DNA of 64,000 nt. It comes from Haematococcus lacustris. Taxonomy: Eukaryota > Chlorophyta > Chlorophyceae > Chlamydomonadales > Haematococcaceae. The position numbers were made by a program, and so were the translations under genes. Below the pieces are notes generated by a model. That model did no database searches. It worked only from the letters and a program-made list of their open reading frames with translations, and was not told the DNA's origin. The stretch is taken from positions 10,463,529 through 10,527,528 of the forward strand of contig JASKMD010000008.1 of assembly GCA_030144725.1 (NCBI GenBank). The letters run 5' to 3'. Below are positions 12,432 to 22,922 of the stretch, piece after piece (position 1 is the first letter of the stretch; each line of letters opens with the position of its first letter).

Positions 12432-13830
12432 AAGGATAACAGATAACACAGCCCCTGCCCATAATAATAGGGGGATAATGTGCTGTAAGTCCAGGTAAGG
12501 GTCACTGCCTTATGCGTCTCAAGAGCTGCCTGATCTGCAGCCTGTCGCCTCACAATGCAGGCAGGGCCGCGCTCAATGTGCTGCGGGTCAGGAGGTGCCC
12601 GGCAGAGTGCCTCCATGCGCTGAGCTGCCTGGTGCGTCTGCATGGCACCGCAGGGCATGCACCTTGCATCCTGCACACTTGACCTGGAGGGCTCAGTGGG
12701 GGGAGCTACATGCTCCACGTGCCATGTCACACATCACAGGTCACAGGTCACACATCCATTGTGTCACCCAATGCTGGTCTGGCCTACGTGCATGCACCAG
12801 GCCACACAAAGTCAATGTGTATGGTCACATGCCACCTGCCACGTTCTACATCACACATATCTTGCATCACACATCTGAGGTGGCAGGAGCACTGTCCTCA
12901 CCGTGCCATGGCCCTTGGCCCTATCGTCCACCTCAGCACCCCTGTTGGCATGAACACATGCAAGCAGGCTGCGCGCCCCTGCACCATACCTGCACCGCTG
13001 TCACTGCCTGCAGCGCCCAGTACCTCCGCTCTGTGTCCATGCAGCCAGTGGCGTGATGGCACACGGACAGAAGCACATCTAGGCAATCAAGGCCAAGGCT
13101 GCGCAGCCGTGCCATGCCCTGCAGTATCCAGGCCACCATGGCAGGGCAGAAGCAGATGGTGATAGGAGTGGCAGCAGGAGGTGGCAGCATTGAGAGCAGC
13201 AGCGGCAGCAAGAGCAGCGGCTAAGGGTAAACACGACAGGGGTCATGGAGCCAGCAGTGGCAGGGCTGGCAAACGGAGGCAGAGGACAGGGGGAGGGGCA
13301 AGAGAAGCAAAAGGAGCATTGGAGATTGGGTGCAGGAGGCACATGCAGGGGCAGGGGTGGAGCTGGGCCTGGTAGGTGGGGTTGAAGTGGCAGCTGCAAC
13401 CAGGTCAAGGGCACCTGGTCAGGCATGGTACACTGAACGTCTCGCTACCTGCTCTCTTTTGTGCGGCCAATTCATGTCCCGCACAGCTCGCAGCACTGCC
13501 ATGTCCATCTGCACTCACCCAAACAAGCACCGCTTTGCTCGTATAACATACAAAGAGTTGGTCAGTCTGCATCAAGCAGCTCACCATATGCCGCTCTGCG
13601 TAAAGCTGTCGCCATCGGCCACCTGTCTTCATCGCCGTCCATCTGTCGCTTTCGTGCGTCCAACGTTTTGCACGCTGCTCCCACAAACATTCAATGATGC
13701 CTCGCCAGCTCCGGCACACCCGCGCTGCGCTACACAAGTCTCTGACGTGTAAGTGCTCGGCGCAGGAGGCCACGAACTCAGGAAATGGACCGATAGAGAA
13801 GTCGCGGACATCGTGATTAGACTCAGCCAT
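5441..13830 (-). CDS. FBXO21-like F-box, SirB1/transglutaminase-like and YccV domain protein
   Basis: Minus-strand exons with matching phases: 13585-13830, 13449-13508, 12990-13118, 12506-12670, 12144-12251, 11509-11715, 10419-11038, 10223-10286, 9911-10018, 9177-9263, 8515-8580, about 8009-8147, about 7282-7980, 6679-6823 and 5441-5718; roughly 1,000 residues. Exon 1 encodes an F-box (DLCSAARVCRSWRGIIE). Exons 6-8 encode the SirB1/transglutaminase-like core (NSLLPEVLSSGLGLPISLAV, then VFVDVFGGG). Exons 15-17 encode the YccV/hemimethylated-DNA-binding-like domain (FRVGDVVRHKRYHYRGVVYD, QPFYHVLVDARD, VEHPDIGLYF). This order is that of human FBXO21, a substrate receptor of SCF ubiquitin ligases; the substrate here is unknown. 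Poly-Ala and (Gly-Gln)n tracts separate the domains. The junction between the exons near 8000 is unresolved because a CTG tract shifts the frame there. Confidence 0.85.
7527..7694. repeat. (CCCTGC)n hexamer, coding Gly-Gln on the minus strand
   Basis: About 28 hexamer units lie inside the YccV-containing exon of the FBXO21-like gene and read (Gly-Gln)n with two Glu variants. The same amino-acid repeat occurs in the LPA1-like gene at 57.7 kb, and a Lys-Gly version in the Fanzor copy at 62.7 kb. Confidence 0.95.
8008..8050. repeat. (CTG)n trinucleotide run
   Basis: About fourteen CTG units sit at an exon end of the FBXO21-like gene. On the minus strand they read Ser, Ala or Gln depending on frame. 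Only the Gln frame stays open into the next domain, so the true splice junction or repeat length here is uncertain. Confidence 0.9.
8360..8512. repeat. (CCCGC)n pentanucleotide array
   Basis: A near-perfect pentamer array directly follows the splice donor of the exon 8515-8580 on the minus strand. It therefore fills the start of an intron of the FBXO21-like gene. Confidence 0.95.
9282..9548. repeat. Degenerate (CAG/CGG/TAG)n triplet array
   Basis: About 265 bp of CAG, CGGCAG and TAGCAG triplets lie in the intron just upstream (minus sense) of the exon 9177-9263 of the FBXO21-like gene. The pyrimidine-rich minus strand probably extends the polypyrimidine tract before the acceptor. The long Leu/Ala/Cys frames it creates are artefacts. 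Confidence 0.9.
10621..10725. repeat. CTG-rich triplet run coding poly-Ala on the minus strand
   Basis: It lies within the exon 10419-11038 of the FBXO21-like gene and inserts an Ala/Gly/Thr-rich loop of about 100 residues into the transglutaminase-like domain. The loop falls between the RIYSRLAI strand and the VFVDVF strand. Confidence 0.85.
12362..12431. repeat. (CTG)n run in an intron
   Basis: This pure triplet tract lies between the exons 12506-12670 and 12144-12251 of the FBXO21-like gene. It is not coding in the reconstructed model. Confidence 0.9.
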
Positions 13831-14367
13831 GGCTACAAAGCAAAACGCTTCATTCTATGGCTGTTCCGTGTGCCGGTAATGAGCCGGGAATTTATCCGGG
13901 TATACAAATCTGATACACTGATACACTGAGCCACTGGAGCCTCCAGGTTAGGGACACAAACCGGTCTCTCACTGCTGTGGAGAAGTGTAGGAGCTCCACA
14001 TGATGATTAGGCTACAGCTGGTTGATACATCCGTTCAGATATATCTACTGAGTTGTATGGCAGAGCTGAGCTCCAGTTACGATTAACAGTCACAATTCGA
14101 TTTACGAGTCACAGTTTCTCCAGCCGCAGCATGTCTAGGCGGCAGCGGAATGATAGGAAAGCCGGTTGCTGGGCCATAGGTAATGGTTGGATGGGGCACT
14201 GAGCTTGGGGTGGGAGAGGGGTGCAGTTGAAAACATGGGATCCAAGGTGCAGCGATAAACACTATGCATGAATGCATGGTCTGTCACACCTATCATTTTG
14301 CGAAAGTGCAGTTCAGCAGAATTCCAGCGCATCCCCCAAGCATTTGTTTCTCAACCGTACATCGCCA
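13831..14367. promoter_or_regulatory. Shared divergent upstream region
   Basis: 537 bp separate the minus-strand ATG of the FBXO21-like gene from the plus-strand ATG of the TSJT1-like gene. Both promoters should lie here. I see no clear TATA box or other named element, so only the head-to-head arrangement supports this call. Confidence 0.4.
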
Positions 14368-17174
14368 ATGTCAGTCCACTTGCTTGCAGTCTTTGGTCCA
14401 GGTGCGTTCCGAAACGGAACTGGGGTTCTTCAGGAGCTCTTAAAGCTGGGACCAGCTGCATTGATGCTGGTTCTGCAGAGGTTGCTCGCGCGCCTACCGA
14501 GATCTGTACCGCGCCTCACCATCGCCTCGATTTGGCCGAAAGAGAGCGTCTTGAGGTACTGCTTGACCCTGTCATCCTGGGAACCCTGTCGGCACTTCTT
14601 TCCGACACGACGCCGACACGTCAGCCAAAAATATAGAAAGCGGGGCAGCCCGACTGAATCTATGGCAGAGCTGAATCTGTGACGGGCTAGAACAGGGCCA
14701 TCAGATTTGTCGCCTGCGCATGTAATTGTAAGCCCGAGCAGCTTCTGCTGTCCTGTTGATGCCAAGCCTTGCTGCCTTCGGCTGATGCTCCCTTCTGCAT
14801 CTTGCAGCGGGCCTGCTTGGCCCTCTTGCAATCCAGTCAAATTAGCTGCAAGCCCAAAGTGCGCCAGCTACTTACGCCTGGCAAAGGATGCGGGTTCTCG
14901 TATGAGCACTCTCCGTTCTGCAACTACGCATCTAAGGATGGGGTGCACCTCCTCATGGCTGGTGAGTCCACATCATGCACGAACTCGTTTTTGAGCTGGC
15001 TGCCTTGCTATGACAGTGCACTAGCACCTTGACCTGTAGCTAAGCTACTTGTGCACAAAAATGCATTATGCACATCGTGCATGAGCCACGTCGCCTGGTT
15101 TGCGGGCAATGCAATGCATGAGCTGTGTTAAGGACGTCTGTGGTGGAGGCATGAGCAAGGGATGGTCTAGGGGCTCTTAGTTGTTCAGTGGGTTGACTGC
15201 CTGGCTGCTGGTTGGCTGGTTGGGCTGCAGCTGCCTCACAGCTGGCTGTGTGGTGTGCCTGTGCTGGGTGGTGCAGGTGAGGTGTCGGAGTGGCCAGGGG
15301 GTTTGGACGCAGTCAGCGCCTCTCATAACGGTGAGCACAACACCTTGTTGTGCATATAGAGGCTTGGCTGCTTGCTGTGCCTTCGCTGAGCTAACTACCT
15401 GGCTCAGTACTAAGTTTGTGTCATCCACATGAGCTTGAAGCATATCATAGATGAGAATGGGATGGGCTGTAAATGGGCTACACACAGCAGGGTCAATGAC
15501 TTGCACAGCATTGCACAGCATTGCCTGCCTGCCAGCCCACCTGCAGATTTCAGTAATGTGCTTGCTGGCTTGAGTGCCTGATTTTGAGCCCTCAGCCTGC
15601 CACTGCTGCCTGTGTGCCGCAGCCTTCCTGCAAAATCGCACCCCGGCAGAAGCTGATGACGCGCATTGGCTGCTGGACTTTTACAAGTATGGTTCCGCAC
15701 CCATGGCTGGCTGCTTGCTGCTGCTGCTGCTCATGATCATGATGCTGATGCTCCTCTGGGTGTGGATGTATGAGTGTGTGCCACTGCCTTGTGTGCTGAT
15801 GATGCCCGGGACGAAGCACCATATTGGGCATGTTTAACCTGCCTGAACCTGCCTGAATCTGCCTGCATGAGCTTGCCTGCCTGCATCTGCCTGCCTGCCT
15901 GCATGAGCTTTCCTGCTTGCCTGACGCCCACCTGGACCTGCCTGCCTGAACCTGTGTCACGCAGTACCTTCACAGACCCCGACCTGGATCAGGAGGAAGG
16001 CCTGCGGGGTGAGAGCCTGATGAACCAGGCGCTCGAGTGCCTGAGCCACATTAAGGGCTCCTTCGCCTTCGTCATCTATGACAGCATGCGCCACAGGGTG
16101 CTGGCCGGCAGGTGGGGTCTTGCGTCCTTCGCTTGCATCTGACTTTGCAGCCGTGCACATTCGCGGCCCACGCAGCCTCCTTCCCTGAAAGGTGGTCACT
16201 CGTGATGAAGATGAGGAGGATGAGAAGGTTAATGATGCCTGCCTTGCCCACCTTTTGGTTGCCTGAGCAAAGCTGGCTACCTCGCCGCCCTCCTGGTCTG
16301 CCTGAGCTCAGCGTGCCGCTGATACCACCTGCATGGCTGTCACCTGGGGTACAGGGACCGTGACGGCAGCCAGCCCCTGTTCTGGGGAGCCACTGGTGAC
16401 GGCCAGCTGGTATTTGGGGCCGAGCCTGAGGACCTAGCGGCCTGCAACCCCAGTGCCACACTATTCCCTGCCGGTTGCCTGTTCACAAGGTGCGAAGATG
16501 GTGGTGGATAGATGAGGGGGTGGGTGGGGTGGATTGGAGTGGGATCTTGGCATGCTTCCCAACAATTGTATGAAAGGGTGCTGCCAAGGATTACTGGCTG
16601 TCAAGTGGAAGACAGGGCGGTGGTGAAGGGCTGCAGCCCAGCATGCAAAGCTGTTTTAAAGGGGTGTCTCCTTAAACAACGTGTGTCTGTCAAGGTATGA
16701 ACAGGGGCAAGTGCACACAGTTGCTTGCTTTCCCATGCGCCCGCAGTGAGCGAGCCCTGGTGGCAGTGTGCCCTGGGGAGCGTGGTTGGGTAATCGAGGG
16801 CGACGACCTGCCAGGCGATGTACTGAGCTTTGTGGCGGCAGAGGATGCCGCGCACTTCCGTGGCGTGAAGGTAAGGCTGCTTGGGCCAAGATGGGTATGG
16901 GGCCCTGTCGGCCAGTGAGGGATGTGGTAGTGTGGGGCAATGGTGCAGGGCTGGGTGTCAGCCTAAAGCCCTTTTCTGAGCTATATTTCCTTTACAGCCC
17001 GCATGCGCCGTTTACCCACCCACGTGGCCCTCACATGATCGTGGATGCTGCGCTGGCCTCCTGCTTGCTAACCCGCAGGCCATCCCTCGCATCACCTCCC
17101 AGGGCATGGTGTGTGGGGCCGTGTACAAGGTGGCCAGCTCAGCCGACATGACGCGCCCCATCACCCACCACTGA
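14368..17174 (+). CDS. TSJT1/AILP-type class II glutamine amidotransferase-like protein
   Basis: Nine exons fit in phase: 14368-14401, 14479-14555, 14808-14961, 15277-15330, 15650-15691, 15976-16111, 16355-16489, 16747-16870 and 16998-17174, giving 310 residues. The N-terminus (MSVHLLAVFG), the central block (HIKGSFAFVIYD), DRDGSQPLFWGATGDG and the FPAGCLF motif match the stem-specific TSJT1 / aluminium-induced protein family. That family is built on an Ntn-type GATase_7 fold. The plant members are stress-, auxin- or aluminium-responsive and their enzymatic reaction is not established. No N-terminal catalytic Cys2 is present, as is usual for this family, so glutaminase activity is doubtful. 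The ATG is chosen because the family begins with this LLAVF-type strand. The gene is divergent from the FBXO21-like gene. Confidence 0.87.
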
Positions 17175-18052
17175 GCCACCCTCGCCGAAGAGCTCATGAC
17201 AACGCGCCACGAGCAGAGGAGATGGAAGATGCAGGAGCAGTGAGCTCCGGGCCTGTTGTACGGCACAGGGTGGTGGTGGGGCAGCAGCTGGAATGTCTAC
17301 ATACCAATGCCATGCTCCGGCTGTGAGACTGCGCTGGCGGAAGGGGCAACCGGCATGCAGGTTGAAGACTGGGAAGCAGAAGAAACCACACAAAGCGCTG
17401 TCAGGTCGCTTGGCTATCCATGGTGTTGTATGTGTCAACCCTGCAAGTCCCCCTTGGTAGTTTGCTAGCTGTGGTTGGCCAGATTGTGTGTACATGCTTT
17501 CATTTGAACGGGAATGGACGTAGAAAGTGAGCTGTCCTCAGTATGCACCACATACAATTCGTGGGCCGGTTCGTTGCTATATACAATTTGTGTGCCTTGA
17601 ATCTTGTACAGCAGCAGTAGCACTATGCTACTGCAAGTTCGTTGAGGTAGGGATGTTCCATTCTTTACGCCTGTTTACCAAGCCAGTCGAAGCATCGACT
17701 ATTTGATTCGCCATTTCGGCAGCCCCATGTCCGCTTGCTGTAAGACATGGAAGGATGCAGAGGGAGCGGGCAGTAGATGAGCAGCAGCAGTGCATACAAG
17801 CAGGTGCACGAATCACTAATAAACCTAGAAATCTCCGGGGATAACCGAAGTTGCTTGAAAAGATCACAATTGAACGATCACTTGCACTTGCTGGATACAG
17901 TCATATGTGCCTGGTCGTTTGCATCGGGTACAGTGTTTAACACCATAACAATAAATATACAACCAACCAACTCCATTCCAGGAATCAATCAGTGACTACG
18001 ACGTCCTGACAAGGAGCACAAAGCACCATTCGCTGCGTAATCCTCCTGCCCA
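17175..18052. other. Convergent intergenic region, no gene seen
   Basis: 3' flanks of the TSJT1-like gene (plus) and of the unidentified minus-strand gene. A TGTAA occurs near 17738 but is far from either stop. No coding chain, repeat or RNA gene is supported. Confidence 0.5.
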
Positions 18053-19817
18053 TCACTCGTCCACCACGACTTTTGAATACTCGCCCATGGGTTTGGTGAA
18101 GTTCGTGTTTTTGTTGAACGGTAGAGTGCCCGCGACCGGCCGCGTCCCGTACACAGTGCTACCATACCTACGCGTGCAGTGTCCCAACCAGCAAGTGAGG
18201 GAATGGGAGGCGGAATATGGTTTCCCACCTGCTGCTGAGATGGCAGATGATTGCCGGCTTGCAGCATGGTCGTGGTGCAAGCAAGGGTGGGGCAGCTGAG
18301 GCTAATCAGTGGCAGCTGAGGTGGCTATGAGGAGCAGTGAGATCATTGACTGTTGTCAGAAGGTCCCACACAGGTCACAAGGTCACATGTGTGGAATGTA
18401 TGACATGTGTGACAAATTCAGCCAGCCTCACTCACTTGTGTGTGGCTACATGCTCAGAATACAGGGTGATGGGGATGTCGGGGTTGGGCAGCACCACCGT
18501 CTGGGTGGCACCTGCCGCCACCGCAGCGTCCTGCAGACACACCACACCACACCACTGCTGGCAGGTGCGTGGGGGCACCCTAGGACTCTACCCCTTCTCC
18601 GGCAATAGCCCTGAGTGAGGGGCCATCTGAAGGTGCATGCCTTGACAGGTATCATACTCAGGACCTTCCTGCCTGCTGCTAATACGCCAGCCACCCATCC
18701 TGTGACTGGCACCAGGCCCTGGTCCACGCTGGGCCCACCAGCGTGCCCCATGGCGCACCTCCCTATGGGTGCACTCACCCCAAACACTCGGTCTGCTAGG
18801 TGCTTGGGCACCAGCTGCGTCTCTGCCAGAAAGGTTGGGTCACGCACAGCCGGCCGCCCGTCCCTATCCTTCATCACTTTAGCACCCAGCCTGCAAACAG
18901 TCGCGGCAGTAACCCTGATGCTCAGCATGTGGTGTTTCATGGTGTCATCTGTTGCTGTTGATGGTGGGTCCACAGAAGCACCTCCAGGCAGTGTGAGTCA
19001 ATGGTGATGGCGTAAGAGGCCGTACAGCCTGACAATGGTGCCACCCTAGCAGTTCAGGCACAGTGCTTGAAGACTTGGGATGTTTGCTTGTTGCTCCTTG
19101 TTGCCAGCAGCTGGTCGGCAGCCGGTCAGCAGCAGGTTAGGTGTGTGTACAGACACTGCAGCCACCCACGTCAGCCCTGTCAGGTCATGCGCCTGGAAGC
19201 CGGCCTGGTAGGTGGTTTCCAGTGTGGGCTCCACATCCCGCCCAGTCAGAGTGGCCTCCACCTCAGGGGGCAGGTCAGCTGCCTCTGCCTGCAGCCGCGC
19301 CAGCTCCTGCGAGCATGGCACACCATGCACCACCATTAGTCAAGTTGACTATGAGCAGACCCTGACATGAGATGCAAGTCGGTGCCAGGTGTTGATGCAC
19401 AGTGGATGCGGGGCCAGCGTCTCTGCCGCCGGCGCATCTGTCACGGCCATTGATGCTGGGGTCTGGTGCAAGGGGTGTGTGTGCACCCACTGCAAGCTAT
19501 CACACTCCCGTGGTTCTTTTGCCAGTGCCGTGAATCCTTCACAGGTGCAGGGACCCCTCGGATCCTTCGCAGACACTGTCAAGTAGGACAAAGCATTACT
19601 CAGTGGCAGTCCATAGTCCTTGAAGTCGTGCACATGGACATGCAAGCATGCAACTTGCAAGATCCCTTGCTGCCCTTTGCAGCCTTCTTGGCTGCCTCGG
19701 CAACCACCTCATGCTTAAAGTAGGACCCATCCTCTGCTGGGAAACGTAACGTACGTGGTCTCCGTCGCCTGCTGCTGAGGCCGAGCACCACATCAGCTAG
19801 GATGGCCTGGTGTGACA
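18053..19817 (-). CDS. Unidentified protein, possibly a ciliary microtubule-associated protein
   Basis: Phase-consistent minus exons are 19155-19306, 18779-18890, 18436-18530 and 18053-18167. An upstream exon near 19660-19817 (LSSRRRRPRTLRFPAEDGSY) probably belongs, but the junction is unresolved. The product carries ETTYQAGFQAHDLTG, then VRDPTFLAETQLVPKHLADR, then NPDIPITLYSEH. It ends with a Tyr/Thr/Pro-rich tail (VAGTLPFNKNTNFTKPMGEY) and TGA at 18053. I do not recognise the family. Short motifs rich in Tyr, Thr, Asn-Phe and Pro without hydrophobic segments resemble axonemal microtubule inner proteins, and a CFAP68-like gene lies 2.4 kb away. This is only a weak inference. The true start is not determined. 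Confidence 0.5.
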
Positions 19818-20173
19818 TCTGCTTACATCACTGGCCCAGCCCAACAAGGCTGCAAAGGATGCACCAGACACCCTGCCAGCTCACCACAGTAACGCAAGTG
19901 GATAGAGGAGAACTGCAATGCCATGTGAGGTGCAATCAACACTCAGCAAAGCCATGGCAGTGGCCGTGCCCATGGCTCCAGGGGTTGTGCAGCACTTGCA
20001 CTTGTTGAGGAAAGCGCTGCCACGAGAGATGCTCGTCAGTTGGGAACACAACCCTGCTGTTCCTCTGCCACGGTGATGCCCCGCAAAGGTTTGGTGCCCA
20101 GCATGATGTCGAGCACCGAGCCTTTCGCAGAAAATCAAGAAAGCACTCAGTGAAAATGAGCCCACCAAAGACA
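19818..20173. other. 5' flank of Fanzor copy B, no separate gene seen
   Basis: This stretch lies between the minus-strand gene and the first recognisable Fanzor residues. It may contain the left end of the Fanzor copy B element, but no terminal repeat or target duplication is visible to me. Confidence 0.35.
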
Positions 20174-21625
20174 ATGGCAAGGCGGGTGATCAAGCAGCTA
20201 GGGCTGGCAAAGGAGACCAAGGAAGCCTTCACCACAGATCCAGCCCAAGCAAGCACTGGGACAGGTGGTTCAGCACAGGCAAGTTAGCCAACAAGGGGTT
20301 TGAGTTCGAGAGGACTGTGGAGACAAACGGTGACAGTGTGTGTGTGCACTACACACGCCCCCTTCCCCCTCCTCCTGCACCACCCCCAGCTGCTGGCCCC
20401 TCCAGCGGCAAAAGTAGCCCAGCGGAAGCCCCTGGTGCAGCAGCAGCAGCGGCCCATGCGGTGGGACTCCCCCGCATTGGCAAGGCCCTAGCTGAGGAGC
20501 GCGCGTTTGTGTTCGACCAAGCCACGTAGATTTGGGTGGGCTTCGACCCTGGCGTCACCCAGGCAGTCAGTGCAGCCTCAGGACCAGGATTCAGGCCAGC
20601 TGGTGGCAGACCAGCTGCCCCGGTGGAAGCTGACCAAGGGCCAGGTGCGGCAGGCCAGTGGCCTGAACAATGCCCGCCGCACCACCCAGTGGTGGCTAGC
20701 ATCGATCCAGCCCCACCTCCAGCACCTGGCAGCAGCCAGCTCAGCCGGCACCTCCCTGGAGGCCGACCTGAAGCACATCACCGTCACCCTGGCCACCTGG
20801 GACGCGGTGTGGGAGTTGTATCTGGACCTAAGTGGGTACGGCAGCGGCTGAGGCTGTATGGAGCCCAGGACCGGGCGCTGTGACAGTTCTTCAAGAAGGC
20901 GAGGGTGGGTAGGTGGTGGGCGGGAGAGTAAGGAACTGAGAGGTAGTGGATTGGGCATGAAGTGAAAGAGTGGTTGACTGTGCCATGCCTAACCTGGTGC
21001 CACCATGCCAGCCACTCTGAGTGCCTTGTGTGCATGGCTGCAGTTGGAGAAGAAGATGGCGGAGTTGTCCATGGAGCGCCATGGGCGTGCCAAGCAGCTG
21101 GTGGTATTGTTTGGCGCAGCTGGCATTGGCACCCGAGGAGGGTGGGGTGCTGATGTGGTGCTGCGGGCCTGCTGCAAGGTGGTGTGCTGGCCCAGGGGCA
21201 CAGAGCAGGGCATAATGTGGTACCCGGTAGTGGCACCACGCAAGCCCCCACAGGCCCCATGCAGCAGCCAGGAAGCCACACAACCAGCAGCCTCAGAGCT
21301 TGGGCCCAGCACTCCCTCGCCAGCCAAGCACAGCAAGCGCACCAAGGCTGAGCAGGCAGCTGAGCTCACCCAACCCACCAAGGGCAAAGGCAAGGCTGCC
21401 AAAGCCAAGCCAGCACCACAGCCAGGCAGGTGGGTAGACAGGGACTGCAATGCAGCTCTGAACATGCAGCGCATTGGGGAGAGCAGATGGCGCCCGCTAG
21501 AGCTGTGCTGGTGGCCGGACCAGGCAGCTCTGCCAGCCAAGGGCAAGGAGTACCCAGGCCTGGGCTACAAGCGGCTGCAAGACCACCCACCCAAGGCCCA
21601 GCATCAGCCTGTTGCGGCATGGTAA
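20174..21625 (+). pseudogene. Fanzor-like RuvC nuclease, decayed copy B
   Basis: Homologous along its length to the copy at 61-63 kb. Order: N-terminal segment (VIKQLGLAKETKEAF), HWDRWFSTGKLANKGFEFE in a shifted frame, a Pro/Ala loop, RuvC-I ([15 protein letters not shown], Asp codon 20544-20546), a helical segment (RQASGLNNARRTTQWW), an intron, then RuvC-II strand ([13 protein letters not shown]) and RuvC-III (DRDCNAALN). Lesions are at least two frameshifts before the intron, TAG at 20527-20529 where the other copy has CAG, TGA near 20880, and GC at the intron donor after FFKK. An internal deletion near 21208 removes the VDEFRTS glutamate and zinc-ribbon region. It cannot encode an active nuclease. 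The 3' exon from 21005 to TAA at 21625 remains open. Confidence 0.8.
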
Positions 21626-21845
21626 TGTGCCTCCTCTTGAGCTGTCATCAGCTCACTATTAGTGCATGTTTATCATGCCAACTCTAGGCTACAGCCCTGT
21701 CACAGAGGTCAGGCAATAGTGTGGGTGGTAGGCAATATGGTGGGATTATGCCATGTGCATGGGAACTCCACACAGACAATCACCATTTTGCAGTGGTCCC
21801 TAGTGGTCCATGCCAATGTTTGCCCTAGTGAGGGCCAAGGTGCTG
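21626..21845 (+). ncRNA. Candidate Fanzor guide (omega) RNA / element right end, copy B
   Basis: About 220 bp after the stop codon align with the block after the Fanzor gene at 46.5 kb and then diverge. Shared pieces are a GAGCTG-TCAT-CAGCTC hairpin, a GCATG-TTTAT-CATGC hairpin followed by CAAC (21660-21681), GGTCAGGCAAT, and CCCTAGTGAGGGCCAAGG at the far end. TnpB and Fanzor guide RNAs are typically encoded from the 3' end of the nuclease gene through the element's right end. Placement, conservation without coding and retained stems support that role here. Transcription is not shown. Confidence 0.5.
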
Positions 21846-22194
21846 TTCCTCTGCCATGTCTGTAACAAACCTGGCTAACCCTCCATTACATCAGCCGCTG
21901 TTGGCTCATGACGCGTCTAAACAAATGCTGTGGCAGGGGTTGGGTTGTTACGGTAACTGCCAACAGTGTACGGCTTCAGCCCGCTGGCCCCTCACATAGC
22001 TACTGCCAACCAGGACAACGCCAGCTGCCTCCAGTGCACTAGGTGCCTTGGTGCATGCCCAAATGCCTCAAACCACATACTCTGATAAGAGTGCATGTGG
22101 CACTGCTGAGGCTGGATGCCGTGCCACCTTTGTTGGGAATACACAGACCAACGTGCATGCAATGTGAGAGCCTGCCTGCTGACACCACGTGTAT
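21846..22194. other. Intergenic, no gene seen
   Basis: Sequence after the presumed Fanzor right end and before the stop of the CFAP68-like gene. If the guide-RNA idea is correct, the first about 20 bases here would be the encoded guide. Nothing else is recognisable. Confidence 0.4.
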
Positions 22195-22922
22195 TCATGG
22201 TGGACGGTCAAGGATGCTGTGAGACCCACTCCCAGCTTGGTGGCTGCCCAGGGTTTTGTGTGTGAATCTCTGGCATGCAGCTGGCAGCTCACCATGCGTT
22301 CCCGTGGCCCCAGCTTTGATGCAGAGCTGTAGTCGTTGAGGCGAACTGTTTTCTTGGGGTCGGTGTATGATGCATGCTGCATGGACTTCCAGTTCTCCAC
22401 TGCCTGCAGCAGCACAAGGGAATGCTGCTGCTTCACGATTTGGGGTTGGGCAGTCTCTTCACTGCAGCCCTTCGCGGTCCTCACTTCTTGATTGGAGTGG
22501 AGGAGCAATCGTGGCATTGTTGCGGTGGGTGCTTGGCGGTCTTGTCGGGTGGCGTAGATAGATGCTGAGCTGTCTGCTGGTTGCCCTGGCTCCACCCATC
22601 CCTGTCATGCATGCGCATTCAATCACAGAGTGAGGATGTTGGGCAGCTGCACTGCCAGGTGTTGGCCGTGACAATGCACATGTCTGTGCATTAGCCTGGG
22701 AGCTTGCTGGCCAAGGTTGCTCTCCAGCTTTAGGGCTTGGCATGCTGTCAGGGAAAAGCACCGCACCTCGTAGCGGCTGACTCCAGTGGTTTCTTTGAGA
22801 GCACGCTCCTCTTGCCAGTTCCCTATCAGAGTCAAAGGCTCTGGCATCGCCGGAGGCTTATTGTAGGACGTGAAAGGATGCAGAGGGCGGGATGCAGGGG
22901 ACATTTCGAGAGGGCTGGCCAT
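22195..22922 (-). CDS. CFAP68: CFAP68-like (C11orf1-type) ciliary microtubule inner protein
   Basis: Three minus-strand exons in phase (22767-22922, 22293-22403, 22195-22269) give a 113-residue protein starting MASPLEMSPASRPLHPF. The key match is LTLIGNWQEER, close to the TLMGNWNQER signature I recall for human CFAP68/C11orf1, a protein of axonemal doublet microtubules. It is followed by a basic, aromatic region (ENWKSMQHASYTD). The short length fits the family. No catalytic or membrane features are present. The third exon (RFTHKTLGSHQ...) is the least certain. Identification rests on one strong motif plus size and overall composition, so confidence is moderate. Function in the cilium is inferred from the family. 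Confidence 0.62.

Noticed and set aside
14430..14840. A 136-residue minus-strand frame
   Set aside because: It overlaps phase-consistent plus-strand exons of the TSJT1-like gene and shows no motif.
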